Source: Leishmania martiniquensis (lineage: Eukaryota; Euglenozoa; Kinetoplastea; Trypanosomatida; Trypanosomatidae). From it: a stretch of 64,000 nucleotides of DNA. The notes under the pieces were generated by a model. The model was given only the letters and a program-made list of their open reading frames with translations, had not been told where the DNA came from and made no database searches. The position numbers and the translations under genes were made by a program. Positions 53,230 through 61,629 of the stretch are shown here, in pieces (position 1 is the stretch's first letter; every line of letters starts with the position of its first letter). The stretch lies in contig NC_090160.1 in the NCBI RefSeq assembly GCF_017916325.1, positions 303,501-367,500 of the forward strand, in the 5' to 3' direction.

Positions 53230-54324
53230 GCCGAAAAACAGCCCGCGCCTTTAGTGCTCGTGGTGTGTCGCTCGGACGGATATCGAGGGCTGGCCATCAT
53301 ATATATATTTTTTTCGTGTCGCTTCGTCGTCCTTCGCCCTCTCAGAGGACATCCGCGCCATGACGGCTGAGTATCTAGCAGCGTGCCTTTGCCCCTGAGC
53401 TCACCCAAGCGCAAGCGCGCATTGGATCGGGAGCACCAAAAGGTATTAGAGTGGCGAGTGGGAACTGCCGCCGCGCGCTCACGAAGGAGTTGATGCGTGA
53501 GAGAGATGCCGCAAAGCGAATCGACAACACGTGCTTACCGGCGTCGCCACCGCCACCACAGAAAAAAAAACGCCCTTGTGGCGTGCCGCTCACCATGCGT
53601 CTTGAGCATCCGGTGCGCCGCTCAAGTCCAGCTTAACTCCACGCTCTCTCGTCCTTCACCCCTCTCCACATCCCCGCTTGGCCTCTACGCACATGCTCAG
53701 GCATATATACAGAGAGCACCGAGCAGTATCAACGCGCACCTTCCCCCTTCCCTCCCTGCTTATTCCCACCTGCATACATATATACATAGAGCGAGAGAGC
53801 GAGACCCCTCCCGCTAGGTGCTTGCGTGTGTCTTCCTGCCCCCACCCCACCCCCTGCGGGCACAAACAACAGCTGATGGACAGGAAAGGGTCATTCACGT
53901 AAGAGTGAAAGCATCATTCAGAAGAGTGAGGAGAGGGTGCCCGAAGCTGCAGCGCAAGACGATCCACACCGCTAGACGCTCGCAGAGGGGTGCGCGTGGA
54001 CATCGCAGTGACCCTTGCGTTTACGCCTCCCCCACCCTCCCCCTCTCTCCTCTGTCTGCGTGGAAAGAGGGTCGGAGGCGAACAAATCGGCGTTCACATT
54101 GACGCGACATAGGCAAGAAATAGAAAAAGGCGGGAGTGGGAACAAACGGAGGAGAGGCTGTCAGCACACTGACTCCGAGCGCCCCAGCGGCATTTCCGCT
54201 TGCGCTAGAGTGGAGGAAGAGCTCCTCTTCCTCCCCACCAACTCATCACTCACAGTGAGCCACCCCATCATCGGTGCGCGTGCTGCCCTCCCCCCTTCTC
54301 GTCCTCCCCGCATCTGGTGCTCAC
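53230..54324. other. 1.1-kb intergenic stretch
   Basis: No supported gene. It contains a TA/T run (53297-53313), an A-rich run (53562-53570), TA/CA motifs at 53700-53790 and the acceptor region of gamma-tubulin near its end. Confidence 0.55.
54222..54255 (+). promoter_or_regulatory. trans-splice acceptor candidate for gamma-tubulin
   Basis: The C/T tract at 54222-54240 is followed by the first AG at 54254-54255, giving a 69-nt 5' UTR. ATG 54325 is then the first AUG. Confidence 0.6.
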
Positions 54325-55668
54325 ATGCCTCGCGAGATCATCACCATTCAAGCCGGCCAGTGCGGCAATCAGGTAGGCAGCGAGTTCTGGCGGCAGCTCT
54401 GCCTCGAGCACGGCATTCGACTCGACGGCGTCGTGGAGCCGTACGCCGTTGGCGGCGAGGATCGAAAGGATGTATTCTTCTATCAAGCCGATGACGACCA
54501 CTACGTGCCGCGTGCGCTGCTCGTGGACCTTGAGCCGCGCGTAATCAACGCGGTGCAGCGCGGATCGATGCAGAAGCTCTTCAACACCGAGAACATCTTT
54601 ATCCACAAGGAGGGCGGCGGCGCCGGCAACAACTGGTCCCACGGCTACGAGCTTGGCGACCAGGTGCAGGAGACGCTGTTCGACATGATCGAGAGAGAGG
54701 CCGAGAACAGCGACAGCCTCGAAGGATTCGTTCTGACGCACTCCATTGCGGGTGGTACGGGCAGTGGCATGGGCAGCTATCTTCTCGAGAACTTGAATGA
54801 TAAGTTCCCAAAGAAGCTCATCCAGACGTACAGCGTCTTCCCAAACCAGTCGCGTGGCGGTGAGAGCGACGTGATTGTCCAGCCCTACAACAGCCTACTA
54901 GCCATGAAGCGACTGACACTGCACGCCGACTGCGTCGTCGTTCTCGACAACACCGCGTTGAACCGCATCGTCACCGATAACCTCCACATTGCCTCCCCCA
55001 CGGTGGAGCAGATGAACGGGCTCGTCAGCACCGTCATGGCCGCCTCGACGGCCACGCTGCGCTACCCGGGCTACATGAACAACGACTTGATGAGCATGCT
55101 AGCCTCACTTATTCCGACACCGCGGTGCCACTTTGTGTGCACCGGGTACACTCCAACCACCCTCGACACTTCGAACATCCAGTCCTCCGTGCGCAAGACG
55201 TCGGTGCACGACGTGATGCGTCGGCTACTGATGCCGAAGAACATGATGGTGTCGACATCTATGAAAAGCGGCTGCTACATCTCTCTCCTCAACCTCATCC
55301 AAGGTGACGTGGACCCGGCGCAGGTGCACCGCTCCCTCGAGCGCATTCGTGAGCGGTCGCCGACGTTCATTCCGTGGGGGCCGGCCTCAATTCAGGTCAT
55401 TCTGTCAAAGAAGTCACCGTATGTGGACACGCGCCACCGGGTGAGCGGACTTGTCATGGCGAACCACACGAGCATCCACACCCTCTTCCATCGCACACTG
55501 AAGCAGTTCGACACGCTCTTCGGCCGCGGCGTCTTCCTCGACCAGTACCGCAAGTATGGACCCACAAAGGATAGCCTGGACGAGTTTGGCGACGCGAGGG
55601 ACGTTGTGGAAAGCTTGGTAGCAGAGTACAAAGCGTGTGAGAGCTCCGACTACATCCGCAACTTTTGA
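54325..55668 (+). CDS. TUBG: gamma-tubulin
   Basis: A 447-residue protein of normal gamma-tubulin length. It nucleates microtubules as part of the gamma-tubulin complex at basal bodies and other organising centres. The GTP-binding elements are intact: the N-terminal [14 protein letters not shown], the T4 tubulin signature GGTGSGMGS at about 143-151, and DNTALNRI. Family-specific features of gamma rather than alpha or beta tubulin include [36 protein letters not shown] (beta-tubulin lacks the EGGGAGNNW form), [15 protein letters not shown] and the C-terminus, which lacks the acidic glutamylatable tail. The 17-codon upstream extension begins with a non-ATG codon and was dropped. It lies 1.1 kb after the PUB-domain gene. 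Confidence 0.98.
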   Translation: MPREIITIQAGQCGNQVGSEFWRQLCLEHGIRLDGVVEPYAVGGEDRKDVFFYQADDDHYVPRALLVDLEPRVINAVQRGSMQKLFNTENIFIHKEGGGAGNNWSHGYELGDQVQETLFDMIEREAENSDSLEGFVLTHSIAGGTGSGMGSYLLENLNDKFPKKLIQTYSVFPNQSRGGESDVIVQPYNSLLAMKRLTLHADCVVVLDNTALNRIVTDNLHIASPTVEQMNGLVSTVMAASTATLRYPGYMNNDLMSMLASLIPTPRCHFVCTGYTPTTLDTSNIQSSVRKTSVHDVMRRLLMPKNMMVSTSMKSGCYISLLNLIQGDVDPAQVHRSLERIRERSPTFIPWGPASIQVILSKKSPYVDTRHRVSGLVMANHTSIHTLFHRTLKQFDTLFGRGVFLDQYRKYGPTKDSLDEFGDARDVVESLVAEYKACESSDYIRNF

Positions 55669-56967
55669 CTTCGGTGACCACCGCCGCCGCGCGCTTCTTT
55701 CCGTGGTTGCCTCTTCTTGCCCGGCCCTTCCGTCTTCTAAAGAAAAGACTGTACGTTGATGTGGTCACACAGCACCTCATGAATTGGCTTCGCACTGCCA
55801 TGCGTGCATCCCTGTTGCCGCTGTTATGGTGGCGGCGGCGGCGGTCATGCTTGTGTGAAGAGCGCGGTGCTGTCAGCACGCACAAGAGAGAGAGATGGAC
55901 AGAGAGGAGGTGCGCGTGCTGGTGTGGCGATGAATGCTGCCTCGTTGCGGTTGCGCGGAAGAGAAGAGCGGAGGGGAGGACCGTTTTTTTTTGGTGATTT
56001 TTTTTTCGCTTGTGTGATCTCGTTGTCGATCTTGACATGCCATAGAGGAACGACGCAGCCACCAGCGGATGCACTTGCTGCACCTTCGCCCTTACCCCCT
56101 TTTCCCATATCGCCGCAGTGCGTTGCCCTCTGCCAACTCGGAGGGGGAGGGGACTGTGGAAGATGCGCCTCACACCAACACGGAGTGGGGCAGTTGCGGC
56201 GTCGTATCGGCATTGGCATTCGCAAGAAGACGTGGACGCTGGCGCGCGCACACGTGTGCGCGCCTCTGCGCACGTGCAGCAGGCGGTGCGGGCGCACGTC
56301 GCCGTCGTCACTTCTCCCACGTACTGTGCGAGTAGGGAATAACTTCCTGGCGGCATACCGCTCTCCCTCTCCCTCCCCCCCGGACCCGGCGCCCCGCCTG
56401 CGCGAGTCGGACTCCTCGAGAATAAATGCCTTCACTGTGCTCCTTCTGCTCTCTTCGCCCCCACTCAACCGCCCCAACTTTCCACTCCTGCCTTTACCTC
56501 GCTCACATTGTGCCGTAAACCGCTGAAGGACACAAGGGAGGCGCACTGCCAGCTGCCGTCGAGAAGTCTGCACAGCTCTCCCTCGTCCGCCACAGCGAGA
56601 GCGTCCTTCTCTGTGCTTGCCCCCTCTCTGCTGCACGTGTACCCGAATGGCTCCGGTCGTGTACACGGCATCACTGGCCGCGGCATTTTTTTCTTTCGCT
56701 CTCTCTTCCTGCGCTCCTCTCCCTCTCCTCCTTCGCTCTCTCCCCCCCTCGCACACGTGCGACCGCCGGTGGCGAGCAGTTGGAGGGGGAGGGGGAGGGG
56801 AGGGCGTGCGCATGCCATAGACCGGCGGATACGCACCCGCCGGAAAGAGCGATAGACACACACACACACACGTGCCTGTTGCATATACATTTTTTCTGTT
56901 TGTGTGATAGACCTCTCTTGTCGGGCAAGGCAAGCAGAGTGTGGAAGGAGAGGGAGAAGCGCAGCTC
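55669..56967. other. 1.3-kb intergenic stretch
   Basis: No supported gene. A T-rich run at 55984-56010, pyrimidine-rich sequence at 56350-56520 and 56680-56750, G-rich sequence at 56783-56803 and a CA run (56857-56871) are visible. A 374-codon minus-strand frame here (55845-56969) is low-complexity and was rejected. Confidence 0.55.
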
Positions 56968-59900
56968 ATGTCGGCGCTTCATGCTGGGGCAGACCTCGCG
57001 GCGATTCAGGAGCTGGAGGCGCTTTTCCGCGCCGCCGACCCCGCGAACACCGGGGCTCTCTCGTACAGTGAGTTCGCCTACCTGATCCTGCGCAGCGGTG
57101 GGACGCAGGAGCAGGTGGATGCCTTGATCGAGCAGTTTTCCGGGCCGTCGCGTGCGCAACGAGTGGTCTACTACGGGGCACTGCTGGAGCGGCTGTACGA
57201 CTCTCTGGAAGCTGCAGAAGAGGCGCATGGCGTCGTCGAGGACGATGGCCCGAGAGACGCCTCGAGCTCGCAACCGAGGAGATCCTCTCTCCGCCGCACC
57301 CCCTCCTCCGCGTCGCCCCTCGATACGTCTGACCGCTCCCCATGGCCGATTCCTCCAGCGCCGACTGGCGCCACACCGTCGCTATGGCACGCTCCCACCA
57401 GGTCAGCTGCTACTGCGTCCTCCTCCTCACCCTTCTATAGGTCAGTCACGCATGCTGGCGCCAGCATTAGCGGCGTCGCCTCGCCTTGCTCGCGCGAGTC
57501 CTCCATCGCGACCTATGCATCGTGCAGCACACGCCACAACCGCCCGCTGGCGCACCTCCCCAACAGCAGGGGAGCCGCCTCCCTCCACAGCCCGCTTCGC
57601 GGCAGGTCGTCCCCGTACTCCTCAGAACGTTTCGTCGAGTCCGCACTTCGCGCTGCGACGGCGGCGGCACCGCCTCAGCAGCTCCGATTCGATCGCGCGC
57701 CATCGCACTGCAACACGCATAGCAGCCTATCAGTGCCCCGATCGCAATGCCGCGATGAGGCTTGTGCCGACCTTCTCACACCGTCGTCGACAGAACGCGC
57801 GCAGGATGCTGAGCGCGCACGCTTGAACGTACCGATGGCGGCGCTACACGACGCCACAGGCACTAGTCGCTACCCTTTAGCTTCGCGTGCATACCACCCG
57901 GTGCCCCCGGGTAGCAGGCCGGGCCGCCGCGAGAGCTCCATAGAGCGCATGATGCGTGTCGCAGCCGAGGTGACGGTCCAGAGCAGGTCTCAGCCCCGCT
58001 TCGAATCAGAAGGCGGTGCCGATGTTAGAGGGAGACGCGAAAGCGAAGGAAGACGCGGTTCAGACTCGGCTGTTGCGCGACGTGAAGCATGGCCATGCCC
58101 TTCGCCGCCTTCCTACGCAACACCGGTCCATGCTGCCACCACCAATCGTGCTAGTCGCACTGCCGCATCACAAGCGAATTGCACACATGCGTCTTTCGCG
58201 GAGCGCCGCGCAACTGAATCGTGTGCGCGTCCCGCAGATCACAGTGTTCCGGACAGCCAACAGAGCTTCTCCTCCGCAACGCCACTTCTCTCGCTGCGGG
58301 ACATCTTTCAGCGTCACCTGGCGCCGACTTTGTCGCATGATGGCACTGTGCTGCTGAGCGAGTTGGAGGCGGCGTTGGCGACGCGCGGGGTGGATGTGCA
58401 CCCGCTGGAGTTGGAGGCCGTGGCCGACTCGCTGGAGCTGAGCGGGGTACCGGCAGCCATCGAGCACCATGGCAGTGCGCCGCCGCACCGCGGCCTCAGC
58501 ACGAGCACAAACGGCGGCGGGGGGGCGCCGGCTGCGGCCACCGCACGCGTAAGTTGTGACTCACAGCAGCCCTGGTGGCCGGTCGACGCCGCCGGCAGGA
58601 AGAGCGCCGACGACTCCTCAGCGACGGCTAGCCGGACCACTACCGTCACCGGTGGTGCGGATCGAGCCCTAAGCCTCGTCGACTTTTGTGTGCTGGTATC
58701 TCGCCTGCGTCCGGCTCTCATTCAGCGCATTCGCAGTCCCGGTGTGTGGGAGGGAACGACGTGCTTGGGGGCGTCTGGGGCGCCGCGGGACTGTCAGTCT
58801 TCGCCGGTCAACCATCGGCTCGATGCTCGCCGAGTCGTGGGCACGAGTGGCGAGGAAAGTGTCGACGGTGCAAGCATAGCGGACGTAACGGTGTCGCCAA
58901 TGACACCAACCACGGTCACCTCTGCGGCCCCGCTGTGCACCGCGTCCTCGCCGAGCCCGTCACCACGCTCCTCCGCGAAGCATCACCTCCGGAAGCGGCA
59001 CCCTCTCGTGCGGCACCGCTTCGCCGACCCACGCCGCCCGCTGAGGGTAACAGCATCGGCATCGTTGCCCGCGGCACCGCCCACAGCCCGCCAGCTCTCG
59101 AGGGATCATCAGTTCTCCGTTGAGCACGCGCAACGTGAACCGCACAGCAGCCTGGGAGAGGGAAGAGGAGACGGCAGCCAAGGCGCCTCCGCCGGCTATG
59201 CACAGCCAACTGCCGCTTCCCAACAGCGGCGTCGTGGGCTTCGGGTACCGTCAATGGTCACAGCGCCGCTATGCCGCACCAAAGTGCCCGTCTGGAACGA
59301 TGGCCTACGCGCCAGTGCGTGCCGCCGTCACACCAGCCGCACGCGTTCGCCACCGTCCACATCATCAGGTAGCTCGCGCGGCTCAGTCTCACCCGACAAG
59401 CCCCATCATCAGCATCAGCATCAGCATCATCGCTCTAATGTTTCTCTCCACAACCCCACCAGAGATACTTTCGCTCGCGCTACGCGTGCAGAGTGGGGTG
59501 CTAGTCTCGCACCTCGTGGCGACGGAGGGGCACCAGCACGTTCACCGGCGACGTCGGTGTCACCGCTATCGCGCAATTCCATGTCACCGTCGTCGCCGGA
59601 GTCCGCCTACAAAAGAGGGCCGCTCCCCCCAAAACTGACGCTGCGAGTCCTCGAAACACTCCAAAGCACTGCGTTGGTGCTGCTGCGCCAGTGTGCACAG
59701 CTGGATAGTCGACGCACGGGGCGCATTACACCGAATGCGTGGCTCCGCGTACTGCAAGGGGCTTGTCCAATGCTGACTAATGCAGAGCGACTTCGTGTGC
59801 AAGAGTGGATTCGGGCAAGAGGGCACGGGTCGGCTGGCGGCGATGACTACACAGCAGTCGTGGAAGACATCCTGACGGAGGCTGGTGTCGCCTCTCCTAG

Positions 59901-60570
59901 CCCCATGCCTGGCGTGCAGCGCAGCGCTGACCGGCAACGTTGTAATGCCGCGGCAACTTCGCCGCCTCACAACTACGCCACTGAGACGCACGGCAGCCCT
60001 CCAGGTAAAGGTGCGGTTGCTACAAGGTCATCGATGCCACCCTCGTCGCCCGCCAAGGACGCTTCGCCAGCCCCTCGGCTCTCTGCAACGAAGCCGCGGG
60101 CCGCCGTGCGCCGCCAGTCGAGCAGGCGCGCACCCACCCCCGCGCCATGCGCTGCCACAGCGAGGGCTCAGAAAGCTGACGAGGACGCTAAGCGACTGCT
60201 TGCCAATGAGCTGATGATTGCCTGTGGTGGCGACACGGAAGCTCTTCTGGAGTACTTCCGCGCCTTCGAAAAGGACGAAACTGGACTCCTCGACGAGTAT
60301 GTCTGGCGAGCTAGCTTGGAGGAGCTGTTTCGGCAAACAGAAGGCCAGGAGGCGCCAGCATGGGTCGTGAGCGGGTGCGTGCGCCTCTCGCGTGTGCCAC
60401 TCGATAAAATGACGGCCACACCCTCACTGCAGCGTGGCGCGCTGCCACTAGCCTCCCCTGCACTCTCTGCCGCGCACGCGCGCGTCTCGCGAGTACCACC
60501 AGCGATGCGCCACACGCTGTGTGATTACCGCTATGCCTTAGAGGTGCTCGGTGTCCACGTAGACGGCTGA
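56968..60570 (+). CDS. large protein with several EF-hand-like segments
   Basis: A 1200-residue protein. The frame has nine extra codons from a GTG; ATG 56968 is the first true start. Residues 12-42 form a degenerate EF hand (LEALFRAADPANTGALSYSE, then FAYLIL). Further EF-like helix-loop-helix pieces lie at about 443-490 (LRDIFQRHLAPTLSHDG, TVLLSELEAAL), 905-940 (CAQLDSRRTGRITPNAW) and 1094-1125 (YFRAFEKDETGLLDEYV). Most loops lack one or more of the usual acidic ligands, so calcium binding is doubtful for each. Long Ser/Arg/Pro-rich disordered segments separate them, including a His/Gln run encoded by CATCAG repeats near 59406-59430. The spaced EF-hand layout is seen in some flagellar and cytoskeletal proteins; its place between gamma-tubulin and dynein is suggestive but proves nothing. 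Confidence 0.82.
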   Translation: MSALHAGADLAAIQELEALFRAADPANTGALSYSEFAYLILRSGGTQEQVDALIEQFSGPSRAQRVVYYGALLERLYDSLEAAEEAHGVVEDDGPRDASSSQPRRSSLRRTPSSASPLDTSDRSPWPIPPAPTGATPSLWHAPTRSAATASSSSPFYRSVTHAGASISGVASPCSRESSIATYASCSTRHNRPLAHLPNSRGAASLHSPLRGRSSPYSSERFVESALRAATAAAPPQQLRFDRAPSHCNTHSSLSVPRSQCRDEACADLLTPSSTERAQDAERARLNVPMAALHDATGTSRYPLASRAYHPVPPGSRPGRRESSIERMMRVAAEVTVQSRSQPRFESEGGADVRGRRESEGRRGSDSAVARREAWPCPSPPSYATPVHAATTNRASRTAASQANCTHASFAERRATESCARPADHSVPDSQQSFSSATPLLSLRDIFQRHLAPTLSHDGTVLLSELEAALATRGVDVHPLELEAVADSLELSGVPAAIEHHGSAPPHRGLSTSTNGGGGAPAAATARVSCDSQQPWWPVDAAGRKSADDSSATASRTTTVTGGADRALSLVDFCVLVSRLRPALIQRIRSPGVWEGTTCLGASGAPRDCQSSPVNHRLDARRVVGTSGEESVDGASIADVTVSPMTPTTVTSAAPLCTASSPSPSPRSSAKHHLRKRHPLVRHRFADPRRPLRVTASASLPAAPPTARQLSRDHQFSVEHAQREPHSSLGEGRGDGSQGASAGYAQPTAASQQRRRGLRVPSMVTAPLCRTKVPVWNDGLRASACRRHTSRTRSPPSTSSGSSRGSVSPDKPHHQHQHQHHRSNVSLHNPTRDTFARATRAEWGASLAPRGDGGAPARSPATSVSPLSRNSMSPSSPESAYKRGPLPPKLTLRVLETLQSTALVLLRQCAQLDSRRTGRITPNAWLRVLQGACPMLTNAERLRVQEWIRARGHGSAGGDDYTAVVEDILTEAGVASPSPMPGVQRSADRQRCNAAATSPPHNYATETHGSPPGKGAVATRSSMPPSSPAKDASPAPRLSATKPRAAVRRQSSRRAPTPAPCAATARAQKADEDAKRLLANELMIACGGDTEALLEYFRAFEKDETGLLDEYVWRASLEELFRQTEGQEAPAWVVSGCVRLSRVPLDKMTATPSLQRGALPLASPALSAAHARVSRVPPAMRHTLCDYRYALEVLGVHVDG

Positions 60571-61629
60571 GAGAGCTGCCGCTTGGTGCCGCCTCCTCCA
60601 GTCCTCGTGTGCGTCCCCTTACCCTTATCGGTGGCAGGGGCCCTCTTACGTACCGCGTGCCCCCGTCTGCGTTGCCTCGCCGAGTTGTTTCAGGGGTGCT
60701 TTCGTCAGTCGCGGACAAAAAAAAAGCGGCGCATACGACTGCGTCGAGATGAATTATGCAGGCTCACGCTCACGCACACACACACACCTGTCAAGGAGGC
60801 AAAGAGGGAGAGGAGCGCATGCAGATAATTTTTTCAACCGCATTCTTCTCTCCTCGCCGGAGTGCCCATGACCACCTACGGCGGAGCGCATCAGCACGCT
60901 TCGCTAGACTGCGTTCTTGTCACCGATACCTCTCCTCCCTCCCCTGCCGTCACCTGCCCTTTTTCGCCTGAAGATACGTTCGCTCACTGACGGGCGCATT
61001 ACAGACCCCACGACTACCGCGGCCTCGACCCCCCACCATCACCCCTCCCTTCTTCGCACTCCCCCGCGGACGAACTTACACACACGCACGCACACAAAGA
61101 GACACAAAAGCTGACAAGAAGGTGCTCCATTCAGCGTATATACGGATATACACCCGCACCTCCCACCGGCACCACCACCTTCGCCTCCCTCCTTTCGTCG
61201 AGTGCGTCCCTTGCGCTCTTCATTCGTGCTGGGACGTCCGTGTGCAGCTCTCACTCCACTCCTTGCGCGTGAGATCCGCCGCGTGGTGGTTGCTTCCGTC
61301 GATCATCTTGAGTTGCTCCTTCACCACGGTGGCTCCCTCTCTCCCGTTTACTCTCGCAGACGTGCGCGCCAGGCGCTGATTCTCTTCCCTATTCCCGGCA
61401 CAGGGCAGGACACCGAGACAACCGTGAGGTGAGGTGGCACGCGTGAAGCGCAGGTCCGCTGATACGCTCCCTTTGCATCTTCCCTGTGCGTGTGTCATGC
61501 GGTGCGTGGGCGCACTTCTCCCTTCAATAGACGTTTGAACCGCTTTTTCTCGGTCGGTTCTCTTCCGTTGTGTGTCTTTCTGTGTGTGTTTGTGTGTGTG
61601 CGTGTGCGAGAGAGACAGAAAGAGAGACG
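60571..61629. other. 1.06-kb intergenic stretch
   Basis: No gene is called. It includes an A-rich run at 60717-60726, CA runs and pyrimidine tracts. A 76-codon frame at 61202-61432 has protein-like composition but no ATG. The end is CT-rich and then TG-rich up to the dynein start. Confidence 0.5.
61542..61610 (+). promoter_or_regulatory. trans-splice acceptor candidate for dynein heavy chain
   Basis: A T/C tract (61542-61580) followed by TG repeats has its first AG at 61609-61610, 19 nt before ATG 61630. The TG run between tract and AG is typical of this window. Confidence 0.5.

Noticed and set aside
55845..56969. 374-codon minus-strand ORF
   Set aside because: Low-complexity Arg/Gly/Pro/Ser translation of pyrimidine tracts and TG repeats; no folded segment.
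61202..61432. 76-codon frame with protein-like composition before the dynein gene
   Set aside because: It has no ATG in frame back to the previous stop, so it can only be a relic or chance frame.
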